NCBI RefSeq assembly: GCF_013033515.1
Contig: NZ_WQEG01000003.1
Location: forward strand, 124,001-188,000
From: Ruegeria sp. HKCCA6707
GTDB lineage: Bacteria > Pseudomonadota > Alphaproteobacteria > Rhodobacterales > Rhodobacteraceae
Length of the DNA stretch: 64,000 nt
Direction: 5' to 3'
The translations under genes and the position numbers were made by a program. Below, one piece after another: positions 33,621 through 42,285 of this stretch (positions are counted from its first letter, which is position 1; each line of letters opens with the position of its first letter). The notes beneath the pieces were generated by a model, which worked only from the letters and a program-made list of their open reading frames with translations, ran no database searches and was not told the DNA's origin.

Positions 33621-34864
33621 TCTTAGGTACCAACAAGTTTCCTGGCGCGTTTCTGCGCCGCTTTGCTCTGCCCGTGCTGGCATCTGTTTCGCTGACGTTG
33701 GGGACTCTGCCGTCTGCTGCCCAAAGCCTGTTCTCACCGGCAATAAAAGTGAACCAGGATATCGTCACCTGGTACGAACTGGAACAGCGACAGCTGTTTC
33801 TTGAACTCTTGGGCATACCTGAAAGCACTGAAGCTGACGTAAGACGCGCGTTGATCGATGATCGGATCCGCAAACAGGTATTGCGCAATGCCGGCATTCA
33901 GGCGAGCCCCGAAGCCGTCCAAAGTGGCATTGACGAATTCGCCGCGCGCGGCGGGTTGGAGCCCGAACAATTCCTGCAATTGCTAAGTGATGCGGGCGTT
34001 GACCAGGAGACGGTCCGGGATTTCATCGAAGACCAGGTTGCGTGGAACGATTTTGTGGCCGCGCGTTTCCTGTCCCAATCCCGTCCCACCGAGGATGAGA
34101 TCAACCGCGCCCTGGGCCAAGGTGGAAGCGGTGGCCTGCAGGTTCTTCTGTCTGAGATCATTATCCCAGTGAACCAGCAGAACCTGGCACAAGTTGATGC
34201 TTTGGCGCAGGAAATTTCCGCGCTGTCAGGGCAAGAGGCTTTTTCGTCTGCCGCCGCGCAGTATTCCGCCTCTCAGACCCGGTCCAATGGCGGTCGTCTG
34301 GACTGGTTGCCGATCAGCAACCTTCCTCCGACGCTTCAGCCTTTGATCATCAGCCTGCGGCCCGGCGAGATTACCACGCCCCTGTCCCTGCCCAACGCCA
34401 TAGCCCTGTTTCAAATGCGCGGTCTTCGCGAGGTTGCGGCAGGCGCACCCAGATATTCCAGTATCGATTACGCTGTCTACTATATCCCCGGCGGCCGTAG
34501 CTCTGCGGCGCTTTCCGCTGCGGCCCAGCTCAGGGAAGAGATTGACACATGTGACGATCTATATGGTGTTGCCAAAGATCAACCCAGTGAGGTTCTTGAA
34601 CGCGTTACCGCCGCGCCCGGTGAGATCCCGAGCGATGTTGCGCTTGAATTGGCCAAGCTCGACCCGAATGAGGTTTCAACGGCGCTCACGCGCAATAGCG
34701 GTCAAACGCTGATGTTTCTGATGCTGTGCAACCGAACCCGCGATTTGGGAGAGGACACGTCAAGAGCAGATGTTGCCAATGCTCTGACGCAACAGCGCCT
34801 GTCGGCCTTTGCTGACAGCTTGCTATCCCAGCTGCGCGCCGAGGCCGTGATCATCGAAGAATGA
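33611..34864 (+). CDS. surA: SurA-like periplasmic peptidylprolyl isomerase
   Basis: A chaperone for outer-membrane proteins such as LptD. A signal peptide (FALPVLASVSLTLGTLPSAA) is followed by an N-terminal SurA chaperone region (IKVNQDIVTWYELEQRQLFL, a SurA hallmark). A parvulin domain follows from about residue 170 (LLSEIIIPVNQQN, then GGRLDWLPISNLPP and PGEITTPL). A C-terminal helical tail ends the protein. At 417 residues it is normal. It overlaps pdxA by 4 bases. Confidence 0.92.
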   Translation: MQLILGTNKFPGAFLRRFALPVLASVSLTLGTLPSAAQSLFSPAIKVNQDIVTWYELEQRQLFLELLGIPESTEADVRRALIDDRIRKQVLRNAGIQASPEAVQSGIDEFAARGGLEPEQFLQLLSDAGVDQETVRDFIEDQVAWNDFVAARFLSQSRPTEDEINRALGQGGSGGLQVLLSEIIIPVNQQNLAQVDALAQEISALSGQEAFSSAAAQYSASQTRSNGGRLDWLPISNLPPTLQPLIISLRPGEITTPLSLPNAIALFQMRGLREVAAGAPRYSSIDYAVYYIPGGRSSAALSAAAQLREEIDTCDDLYGVAKDQPSEVLERVTAAPGEIPSDVALELAKLDPNEVSTALTRNSGQTLMFLMLCNRTRDLGEDTSRADVANALTQQRLSAFADSLLSQLRAEAVIIEE

Positions 34865-35826
34865 CCGCGCCAATCGCCCTTAGCTGCGGAGAGCCCGCGG
34901 GCATAGGTCCCGAAATCGCCGCCAAAGCCTGGGATGCTCTGCGTGACCGCTGCCCCTTTGTCTATCTGGGCGATGCGTCGCATCTTCCAGCGGGCACGCC
35001 AGCGGAACAGATCACCGATCTTGCCCAAGCAAACGCCATCAGCGCCCAAGCGCTGCCCGTCTGGCAGATCGACTTCCCCGCGCCCAACACCCTCGGACAA
35101 CCCGATCCGCGCAATGCGGCATCCGTGATCGCGGCGATCGAACAAGGTGTGGCCCTGACCCAAAGCGGTGCGGCCTCGGCCCTGTGTACCGCGCCAATCC
35201 ACAAAAAGGCCCTGATCGATGGTGCCGGTTTTGCCTATCCCGGCCATACCGAGTTTCTCGCCGCACTTGCCGGATGCGATCGAGTGGTCATGATGTTGGC
35301 CTGCGATGCGCTGCGCGTGGTCCCCACCACAATTCATATCGCCTTGTCCGACGTGCCCAAGGCGCTGACCCCGGATCTGCTGCGCGACACGCTCGAGATC
35401 ACCGCACGCGGCCTCCAGCGGCAGTTTGGCATAAAGCATCCGCGCCTTGCGGTCGCCGGGCTAAACCCCCATGCAGGCGAAGGTGGCAAAATGGGTCAGG
35501 AAGAGCTGGACTGGATTGCACCCTTGCTGGTTGACGTCCACATTGAAAATGCCACCGTCACCGGCCCTCATCCCGCAGACACCATGTTCCACGCCGCTGC
35601 GCGAAGCCGCTATGACGCGGCGATTGCCATGTATCACGACCAAGCCCTGATCCCGATCAAAACGCTGGATTTCGACCGGGGCGTGAACATCACCCTGGGC
35701 CTGCCCTTCATCCGCACCTCGCCAGATCATGGGACCGCACTGGATATCGCGGGTCAGGGCATCGCCAATCCCACAAGCCTGATCGAAGCGCTTAAGCGCG
35801 CGCAACATATGGCACTAAGCTCTTGA
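34861..35826 (+). CDS. pdxA: 4-hydroxythreonine-4-phosphate dehydrogenase
   Basis: An enzyme of pyridoxal 5'-phosphate synthesis. Start ALSCGEPAGIGPEIAAKAW is the PdxA nucleotide/substrate segment. Zn ligands are in PGHTEFLA and the catalytic His in AMYHDQALIPIK. GLNPHAGEGGKMGQEE and GVNITLGLPFIRTSPDHGTA complete the signature. At 321 residues it is normal. It is translationally coupled to surA and followed by rsmA, the order common in proteobacteria. Confidence 0.97.
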   Translation: MTAPIALSCGEPAGIGPEIAAKAWDALRDRCPFVYLGDASHLPAGTPAEQITDLAQANAISAQALPVWQIDFPAPNTLGQPDPRNAASVIAAIEQGVALTQSGAASALCTAPIHKKALIDGAGFAYPGHTEFLAALAGCDRVVMMLACDALRVVPTTIHIALSDVPKALTPDLLRDTLEITARGLQRQFGIKHPRLAVAGLNPHAGEGGKMGQEELDWIAPLLVDVHIENATVTGPHPADTMFHAAARSRYDAAIAMYHDQALIPIKTLDFDRGVNITLGLPFIRTSPDHGTALDIAGQGIANPTSLIEALKRAQHMALSS

Positions 35827-35827
35827 A

Positions 35828-35861
35828 CCTTGGTCTGGCTGAAAATATCCCCGCTGGAGGC
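35828..35861 (-). repeat. Dispersed GCCTCCGGCGGG element, copy 3
   Basis: Read on the minus strand: GCCTCCAGCGGGGATATTTT followed by CAGCCAGACCAAG. Located between pdxA and rsmA, both on plus, so its orientation does not suit termination of pdxA. Same core and tail as the copies at 2430 and 6272. Confidence 0.65.
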
Positions 35862-35911
35862 CTAAAGTTTCCTGGCATATACCAAAGGGAACGCGTCACG
35901 GGAGCCGGATC

Positions 35912-36754
35912 ATGAGCGCAATCGACACCCTGCCCCCTCTGCGTGAGGTCATCGCGACCCATCAGCTTTCCGCGCGCAAATCGCTGGGCCAGAACTTTCT
36001 GCTGGATCTAAACCTGACCGCCAAGATTGCCCGTCAAGCTGGGGACTTGACCCAATGCGACGTGCTGGAAATCGGCCCCGGCCCGGGCGGGTTGACCCGT
36101 GGGCTTTTGTCCGAAGGTGCGCGCAATGTGGTGGCTGTGGAAAAAGACACCCGCTGCATCGCCGCGCTGAACGAGATTGCCGCCGCCTATCCGGGCCGAC
36201 TTGAGGTGATCAACGGGGACGCATTGGAGATCGACCCGATGGCGCATCTCACGCCACCCATTCGCGTCGCCGCCAACCTGCCATACAACGTTGGCACGGA
36301 ATTGCTGGTGCGTTGGCTCACACCACCCGCTTGGCCACCCTTCTGGCAAAGCCTGACCTTGATGTTCCAACGCGAAGTGGCCGACCGCATCGTGGCGCAG
36401 CCCGGCAGCAAAGCCTACGGCCGCCTCGCCATACTGGCGCAATGGCGGGCTGACGCACGCATCGCAATGTCACTGCCGCCCGGAGCCTTTACTCCACCCC
36501 CAAAAGTGTCCAGCGCGGTGGTTCATCTGACCGCCCTGCCCACGCCACGCTATCCGGCTGACGCCGCTACATTGTCGCGAGTGGTCGCTGCTGCCTTTAA
36601 TCAGCGCCGCAAGATGCTGCGCGCTTCGCTCAAGGGCCTCGCCCCGGATATCGAAGACCGTCTGCGCGCGGCAGGTATCCAACCGACCGACCGTGCCGAA
36701 CAGATCCCGCTTGAGGCATTCTGTGCGTTAGCCCGAGAACTCAAAAAAGACTGA
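35912..36754 (+). CDS. rsmA: 16S rRNA dimethyladenosine transferase RsmA (KsgA)
   Basis: Dimethylates two adenines in helix 45 of 16S rRNA. Motif X is [23 protein letters not shown] motif I is [16 protein letters not shown], and the catalytic motif IV is [17 protein letters not shown] and [12 protein letters not shown] are further family segments. At 280 residues it has the standard length. A bidirectional terminator follows 8 bases after the stop. Confidence 0.97.
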   Translation: MSAIDTLPPLREVIATHQLSARKSLGQNFLLDLNLTAKIARQAGDLTQCDVLEIGPGPGGLTRGLLSEGARNVVAVEKDTRCIAALNEIAAAYPGRLEVINGDALEIDPMAHLTPPIRVAANLPYNVGTELLVRWLTPPAWPPFWQSLTLMFQREVADRIVAQPGSKAYGRLAILAQWRADARIAMSLPPGAFTPPPKVSSAVVHLTALPTPRYPADAATLSRVVAAAFNQRRKMLRASLKGLAPDIEDRLRAAGIQPTDRAEQIPLEAFCALARELKKD

Positions 36755-36761
36755 AGGCAAG

Positions 36762-36798
36762 AAAAAAGCCCCGGGCCTGACCCTCGGGGCTTTGCTTT
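36762..36798. terminator. Bidirectional intrinsic terminator between rsmA and the DUF4167 gene
   Basis: Arms AAAGCCCCG (36765-36773) and CGGGGCTTT (36785-36793) with an 11-base loop, an A-run on the left and T-rich on the right. Serves the plus (rsmA) and minus (DUF4167) transcripts. Confidence 0.9.
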
Positions 36799-36810
36799 CA
36801 GGACTATACC

Positions 36811-37392
36811 TTATTCCGCTGCTTCTGGCGCATCACCGGGATCGGTTGGTGCAGGCTCTTCCGCTGGCGCGGCTTTGGGCTTGCGCGCGCGCGGTTTGCG
36901 GGCAGGCTTTTCCTTTTTCTCAGGCACCGCTGCTTCGGCACCTTTGCTTTCGGGTGTTTCCACCAACCCGCTTTCCGGAGCGGCCTCGGCTGCGGCAAAA
37001 TCCATCACTTCGGGCTGCGGTGTCTCAGCAGGGTCAGTCTGACGGGCGGCTGCTTCGCGCTCCTGACGTTCTGCGCGCTCGCGGTCACGCTCGGCCTGAC
37101 GCTCACGGTTCTGGCGCTCCTGCTCTTCGCGGCGCGCTTCCATCTCGCGTTGTGCCTCGCTGAGCAGACGCAGATAATGCTCGGCGTGTTGCTGGAAATT
37201 CTCAGCCGCCACGCGATCGTTCGCCAGTTGAGCATCGCGCGCCAACTGATTGTATTTATCAATAATTTGCTGCGGCGTGCCACGCACTTTGCCTTCGGGG
37301 CCCGAGCTGTCGAAAACCCGGTTTACAACGTTACCACCAGAGGGACGATTGCGGTTATTCTTGGCCCGCGAGCGGGATTTGGAAGATCTCAT
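36811..37392 (-). CDS. DUF4167 domain protein
   Basis: 193 residues. The conserved DUF4167 part is residues 1-75: a basic N-terminus (MRSSKSRSRAKNNRNRPSGG), then VNRVFDSSGPEGKVRGTPQQ and the YNQLARDAQLANDRVAAENF region. A long Glu/Arg coiled coil (QREMEARREEQERQNRERQA) and an Ala/Pro/Lys-rich tail follow. The basic N-terminus suggests nucleic-acid binding. In alphaproteobacteria this gene commonly follows prmC, as here (234 bases apart). The function is not established. Confidence 0.93.
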   Translation of the reverse strand: MRSSKSRSRAKNNRNRPSGGNVVNRVFDSSGPEGKVRGTPQQIIDKYNQLARDAQLANDRVAAENFQQHAEHYLRLLSEAQREMEARREEQERQNRERQAERDRERAERQEREAAARQTDPAETPQPEVMDFAAAEAAPESGLVETPESKGAEAAVPEKKEKPARKPRARKPKAAPAEEPAPTDPGDAPEAAE

Positions 37393-37626
37393 CTACTTTA
37401 CATCAGCCTTGTCATTCGCTGTCGATCCACCCGTTCTTTACGCTGCTCAAAGGCATGTGCCGTAACGAATGATCGACTTTTGGGCTTGGCGTCAGGGGTG
37501 AGCTGGAACAGCATCAACCTCGCCGACTGTTATTGAGTAAGCATGTCCAGCGCGCGCAGACAAGGGGTTTGTCGGTTTTTTCGCAGCTTTTTTACATAAA
37601 GCGGCACAATTTGGCCCTTGCCCACC

Positions 37627-38475
37627 CTATTGTTCTGGCAATTTTGCGCCGACAACCCGATCGCGCCCGTCCAGATCAGGAATGACGCGAATATCGGCCA
37701 GCCCTGACGCATCAAACAAGGAAGACACGGCGCGCGCCTGAGTTGGCCCGATCTCGACCAGCAGTCGGCCGCCTTTGGTCAGATAATCCGGCGCTGCAGC
37801 CGCAATCTGACGATAGGCCTCTAGCCCGTCGCTTTCATCGGTCAGGGCGAGGCGCGGTTCGTGATCGCGCACCTCGGGTGCAAGGTCATCCATCTCATCC
37901 TGCGCAATGTAGGGCGGGTTCGAAACGATCAGGTCAAATTGCCCCTCAACGCTTTCAAACCAGTTCGATTGCAGGATCTCGGCCCGGTTTTGCACATTAT
38001 GCTGCACGGCATTGGCGCTGGCCTGCAAGCAGGCGGCTTCGCTCAGATCCGCGCCGACACCCGTGGCGCTGGCGCGTTCCGCCAGCAGCGTGATTAGGAT
38101 ACAGCCCGAGCCGACGCCGAGATCCAGCAGATGATCGAAGGGTTCGCTCAGCGCTGCTTCGATCAGCGCTTCGGTTTCCGGGCGCGGGTCCAGGACATCG
38201 CCGCTGACACGGAACCTGCGGCCATAGAACTCACGTTCGCCCAACAGATGCGAAACCGGCACACGAATGGCGCGCAGCGAAATCAACTGGTCATAGCGTT
38301 CGGCGATATCCGGCGCCAGTTCTTCTGGCGCAATCAGAGTTACGCGGCTGGCCTCAACTTTGGCCGCATGGGCCAACAGCAAGCGGGCATCGCGCGCCGG
38401 GTCAGGCACGCCTGCAGCCCGCAGCCGCGCGGTGGCAGCCACCATGGCCTGCGCTGCTGTCAAAGCAGCGATCAT
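37627..38475 (-). CDS. prmC: Release factor glutamine methyltransferase PrmC (HemK)
   Basis: Methylates the GGQ glutamine of RF1 and RF2. The N-terminal helical domain is followed by [19 protein letters not shown] (SAM motif) and the substrate-binding NPPY in [31 protein letters not shown] and [12 protein letters not shown] are typical. At 282 residues it is normal. The start overlaps the prfA stop by 4 bases, coupling modifier to substrate. Confidence 0.96.
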   Translation of the reverse strand: MIAALTAAQAMVAATARLRAAGVPDPARDARLLLAHAAKVEASRVTLIAPEELAPDIAERYDQLISLRAIRVPVSHLLGEREFYGRRFRVSGDVLDPRPETEALIEAALSEPFDHLLDLGVGSGCILITLLAERASATGVGADLSEAACLQASANAVQHNVQNRAEILQSNWFESVEGQFDLIVSNPPYIAQDEMDDLAPEVRDHEPRLALTDESDGLEAYRQIAAAAPDYLTKGGRLLVEIGPTQARAVSSLFDASGLADIRVIPDLDGRDRVVGAKLPEQ

Positions 38476-39527
38476 AGCGCCATCTCAGCCAGCAGCCGCG
38501 CTTGATCATCAGCGGTCAGCGCGTCGATCACCTCATCCAGATCGCCCTGCATCACCTGATCCAGCTTATAAAGCGTCAGGTTGATGCGGTGATCGGTCAT
38601 CCGCCCCTGCGGGAAGTTATAGGTCCTGATCCGCTCGGACCGGTCACCCGAGCCCACCTGACTGGCCCGATCTGCCGAACGTTCACTGTCGATCCGCTGG
38701 CGTTCCAGATCATAAAGCCGGGTTTTCAGCACCTGCATGGCAATCTCGCGGTTGCGGTGCTGAGATTTCTCAGAGCTGGTCACCACGATCCCACTGGGCA
38801 GGTGCGTGATCCGTACCGCCGAGTCGGTGGTGTTGACATGCTGCCCTCCCGCGCCCGAACTGCGCATCGTGTCGATGCGGATGTCATTGGCGTCAATCTG
38901 GATGTCCACATCCTCGGCCTCGGGCAGAACGGCCACGGTGGCTGCAGAGGTATGGATGCGCCCGCCACTTTCGGTTTCGGGCACACGTTGCACCCGGTGC
39001 ACGCCGGATTCGTATTTCATCCGGGCAAAGACATTGTCCCCCTTGATATGGGCGACCACCTCTTTGATGCCCCCCAGATCCGAGGCCTGTTCTTCGATGA
39101 TCTCGAACTGCCAGCCCCGAGCCTCAGCATAGCGCTGATACATGCGCAGCAGATCACCGGCAAACAAGGCGGCCTCGTCCCCACCGGTGCCGGGGCGAAT
39201 CTCAAGCATCGCGGGGCGCGCGTCAGCTTCATCGCGGGGCAACAGGGCCAGTTGCAACGCATGCTCGGCCTCTGGGATCTGAGCCTGCAGCTGAGGGATC
39301 TCTTCCTCGGCCAGTTCCTTCATATCCGGATCGGCCAGCATCGCCTGCGCCTCAGCCAGATCCGACACCAGCTGACGCCATTGGCTGATCTGGTCAACCA
39401 CCGGCTTGAGATCGGAATATTCCTTGGCCAAAACCGCAATATCTGCGCCCGAGGCCCCATCGGCCATGGCCGCCTCGAGGTATTGAAACCGCTGTGTGAT
39501 CTGTTCAAGTCGTTCTTCGGGGATCAT
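38472..39527 (-). CDS. prfA: Peptide chain release factor 1
   Basis: Recognises UAA/UAG. The catalytic GGQ is in [20 protein letters not shown]. The codon-recognition loop region ([17 protein letters not shown]) and [20 protein letters not shown] are present. The ATG at 39527 gives 351 residues, matching the usual RF1 N-terminus ([14 protein letters not shown]). The upstream frame to 39569 is not conserved. Followed by prmC. Confidence 0.96.
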   Translation of the reverse strand: MIPEERLEQITQRFQYLEAAMADGASGADIAVLAKEYSDLKPVVDQISQWRQLVSDLAEAQAMLADPDMKELAEEEIPQLQAQIPEAEHALQLALLPRDEADARPAMLEIRPGTGGDEAALFAGDLLRMYQRYAEARGWQFEIIEEQASDLGGIKEVVAHIKGDNVFARMKYESGVHRVQRVPETESGGRIHTSAATVAVLPEAEDVDIQIDANDIRIDTMRSSGAGGQHVNTTDSAVRITHLPSGIVVTSSEKSQHRNREIAMQVLKTRLYDLERQRIDSERSADRASQVGSGDRSERIRTYNFPQGRMTDHRINLTLYKLDQVMQGDLDEVIDALTADDQARLLAEMAL

Positions 39528-39589
39528 CACGGGGGTGTGTCCCATCCGGGGGCTTTGGTCAAGGGCCACATCATGCTAAGCTTGCTGCT

Positions 39590-39892
39590 ATGAAACGATT
39601 AATCCTTGCGCTTCTTCTGAGTTCCAGCCCGGCCTTGGCCGACTATATCGGCCCGGATGGCAAGACCCGCGACTGCTATTGCACCGACACATCAGGCACC
39701 CGCATCGAATTGGGGGAATTGATCTGCCTGCAGGTCGATGGCCGCATGTTCACCGCCCAATGCCAGATGTCCCTGAACGTGCCCATGTGGCGCGAGGTGC
39801 AAGAGGGGTGTTTGTCGTCAGGGCTGCAACAAAGCAAGCCAGCGCTCGACCCGGTCTCGGTTGACGCCGAAATCCCTGCGGCCAAATCGTAG
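39590..39892 (+). CDS. Small secreted cysteine-containing protein
   Basis: A 100-residue protein with a clear signal peptide (MKRLILALLLSSSPALA, cleavage after about residue 17). The mature part has five Cys (DCYCTDTSG, LICLQV, AQCQMS, EGCLSS), suggesting disulfides or metal binding in the periplasm. The 3' 75 bases overlap the convergent DUF1499 gene. A divergent start from prfA is 62 bases away. No function is recognised. Confidence 0.72.
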   Translation: MKRLILALLLSSSPALADYIGPDGKTRDCYCTDTSGTRIELGELICLQVDGRMFTAQCQMSLNVPMWREVQEGCLSSGLQQSKPALDPVSVDAEIPAAKS

Positions 39893-40225
39893 GCGGGCAT
39901 AGATCCGCAGCGCATCACCATCCTGCTGAACCGTGGTGTAGTCGGGAAAGCCGAAGACCTTAGTGCGGGTGATATAGGTCACCATCCCCTGCGCCACGCT
40001 GCCCGCCAAAACCGTTGTGCGTGGTGTTGCCTGCGCGATCCGGTCGAGCCGCGCCAGCCCGTCCGGTCCGGTTTCAAACACGCGCAGAACGCCTTTGGGC
40101 AAGTCCCGATCGGCCTGGGCCTGCGGTGGAACATGCCAACGCGCGGGATCGGATGGGGCCAGCCGGACAAAGCCCAATACCACCATCACGGCAGCAATGA
40201 ATATGGCAAGCAACATGGTCCTCAT
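39818..40225 (-). CDS. DUF1499 domain protein
   Basis: 135 residues with an N-terminal membrane anchor or signal (MLLAIFIAAVMVVLGFVRLA). The DUF1499 body includes LRVFETGPDGLARLDRIAQA, FGFPDYTTVQQDGDALRIYA, RLRFGRRDFGVNRDRVERWL. Such proteins are typically envelope-associated with unknown role. The 3' end overlaps the small secreted protein gene on the other strand. Confidence 0.85.
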   Translation of the reverse strand: MRTMLLAIFIAAVMVVLGFVRLAPSDPARWHVPPQAQADRDLPKGVLRVFETGPDGLARLDRIAQATPRTTVLAGSVAQGMVTYITRTKVFGFPDYTTVQQDGDALRIYARLRFGRRDFGVNRDRVERWLALLQP

Positions 40226-40289
40226 CTCGCGCTAACCCTTTTGGGCACAGCCTAGACGTATCGCTTCGCCGGGCAAGCCAAGCCGTAGG

Positions 40290-41237
40290 TTATCGTGACG
40301 TCACGCCGGGCAGGATGCAGAAAAGTTCAAACAAAAGATTGGCCGCCGTCAGCGCCGTATTACCCGAGGGATCATAGGGCGGCGAAACCTCGACCAGATC
40401 GTAGCCCACAAGGTTTATGCCCTTGAGCGCATGGATCAATTGCAATGCCTGCGGCGTGGTCAGGCCCGCAATCTCGGGCGTACCGGTGCCGGGGGCATAA
40501 GCCGGGTCCAGACTGTCGATGTCATAGGTGACGTAGACCGGGTGATCACCCACAGACTTGCGAATGCGCGCACCGATCTCGGTCAGGTCTTGTTGCCACA
40601 GCTCCCACGCCGGGAATTGCTGGAACCCCCAGCCCTGCGCCTCGGTAAAGTCGCTGGCGGCATAGCCAGAGCCGCGAATGCCGATCTGAAAGGTTTTGTC
40701 GGGCACGATCAGCCCTTCCTCATAGGCGCGGCGGAACACGGTGCCATGGGTTTCACGCTCGCCAAACATCTCATCATTCACATCGGCATGAGCATCCACA
40801 TGGACCAAAGCCACGGGCCCGTGTTTCCCTGCAATCGCCCGCAGGATCGGCAGGGTGATCGAGTGATCGCCGCCCATCGCCACCGGGATCACATTCTGCG
40901 CCAGAATGCCGTCATAGCTGTTCTTGATGATCTTCAGACTGTCCGCCAGCGAGAAGGTGTTGATCGCCAGATCGCCGATATCCGCGATTTGCAGGCTGTC
41001 GAAAGGGGCCGCGAAAGTTGCCATGTTATAGGGCCGGATCATCGCGCTTTCGGCGCGGATTTGCTTCGGCCCGAACCGTGTGCCCGACCGCCACGAGGTG
41101 CCGATATCCATCGGTATCCCCAGCACCGCCACATCCAACCCGTCCAAAGCCTGCGCCTGCGGCAAGCGCATGAAGGTATTCGGCCCTGAAAAACGCGCCA
41201 GCTCATTGCCGCTGAGAGGTTGATTAAACTCTGTCAT
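40290..41237 (-). CDS. Ureohydrolase, guanidinobutyrase/agmatinase-like
   Basis: A binuclear-Mn ureohydrolase of 315 residues. Mn ligands are in GGDHSITLP, DAHADVND and YDIDSLDPAYAPGTGTPE. MRLPQAQALDGLDVAVLGIP and the EMFGERETHGTVFRRAYEEG segment are closest in pattern to guanidinobutyrase/guanidinopropionase (GbuA/GpuA), unlike the neighbour. ATG 41237 is chosen (MTEFNQPLSG). It lies 68 bases after a second ureohydrolase gene on the same strand. Confidence 0.92.
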   Translation of the reverse strand: MTEFNQPLSGNELARFSGPNTFMRLPQAQALDGLDVAVLGIPMDIGTSWRSGTRFGPKQIRAESAMIRPYNMATFAAPFDSLQIADIGDLAINTFSLADSLKIIKNSYDGILAQNVIPVAMGGDHSITLPILRAIAGKHGPVALVHVDAHADVNDEMFGERETHGTVFRRAYEEGLIVPDKTFQIGIRGSGYAASDFTEAQGWGFQQFPAWELWQQDLTEIGARIRKSVGDHPVYVTYDIDSLDPAYAPGTGTPEIAGLTTPQALQLIHALKGINLVGYDLVEVSPPYDPSGNTALTAANLLFELFCILPGVTSR

Positions 41238-41305
41238 ATTCTGCGCCTCTCCCACCCGGGTCTGTTGTTAAACAAATACTTATCGGAGCTATGGCTAACC
41301 AAAGG

Positions 41306-42274
41306 TTAAGGGCGCACAAGCTTGTCCCAGCCCAAAAGGCAGATAATCTGCGTCGCCACATGTGCCCCTGCAATCGCTGTTGCGCCCGATGTGTCGTAGG
41401 GTGGCGAAACCTCAACCACGTCGCCACCTTTGATATTGATCCCGGCAATGTCGCGCAGGATGATTTGCGCCTGGATCGAACTGAGCCCACCCCAAACCGG
41501 TGTGCCGGTGCCGGGGGCAAAGGCCGGGTCCAGCCCGTCGATGTCAAAGCTCAGATAAACCGGGCTATCGCCCAGGATGCCTTTGATCTTTTGCGCCACC
41601 ACCGCCGGGCCGGATTCGTAAACCTCGCGCGCATCGATAATGTTGACGCCCAGCGTGTCTTCGTTGGTGGTGCGAATCCCCACCTGAACCGAGCACTTCG
41701 GGTCCACGATCCCCGACTTCACCGCCTTGTAGAACATCGTCCCGTGATCCACGCGGCTCATATCGTCATCGGCCCAGGTATCGGTATGGGCGTCAAACTG
41801 CAGCAGCGACATCGGCCCGTATTTCTCGGCATAGGCTTTCAGGATCGGAAAGCTGATATAGTGATCCCCACCAAGCGCTACAGACGCCACATCGGCGGCC
41901 AGGATGGTGCGGATATGGTCGGTCAACGTGTCTGGAAAGGCCGGGATATTGGCGTAATCATAGGCCACATCGCCATAGTCCACGATGGCAAGCTCGCTGA
42001 GCGCATCAAACGGCCAACTATAGGGCTCATCGGGGGATTGCAGGGCGCTGGCCTCTCGGATCGCACGTGGCCCCAGCCGGGTACCGGGTCGGTTCGTGAC
42101 CGCCTGATCAAAGGGCACGCCGGTTACGGCAATATCTACGCCGTTCAAATTTTTGGTATAAAGACGCCGCAGGAACGAGGTCGCGCCGCCAAAGGTGTTT
42201 TCATACGACAGACCTTTGAGGTCGGGATTGGTGAAGGCTTCGTCCACCTGGTTCTTTGCGTCTTCCAATGCCAT
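41306..42274 (-). CDS. speB: Agmatinase
   Basis: Hydrolyses agmatine to putrescine and urea. Mn ligands are in GGDHYISFP, FDAHTDTWAD and FDIDGLDPAFAPGTGTP. The stretch DHGTMFYKAVKSGIVDP closely follows E. coli SpeB (DHGTMFY.A.KEGLIDP). At 322 residues from ATG 42274 it is normal. It is 11 bases downstream of an M20 amidohydrolase gene and followed by the second ureohydrolase, so the three probably form one operon for guanidino or amide nitrogen use. Confidence 0.93.
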   Translation of the reverse strand: MALEDAKNQVDEAFTNPDLKGLSYENTFGGATSFLRRLYTKNLNGVDIAVTGVPFDQAVTNRPGTRLGPRAIREASALQSPDEPYSWPFDALSELAIVDYGDVAYDYANIPAFPDTLTDHIRTILAADVASVALGGDHYISFPILKAYAEKYGPMSLLQFDAHTDTWADDDMSRVDHGTMFYKAVKSGIVDPKCSVQVGIRTTNEDTLGVNIIDAREVYESGPAVVAQKIKGILGDSPVYLSFDIDGLDPAFAPGTGTPVWGGLSSIQAQIILRDIAGINIKGGDVVEVSPPYDTSGATAIAGAHVATQIICLLGWDKLVRP

Positions 42275-42285
42275 GCCCAATCCCC

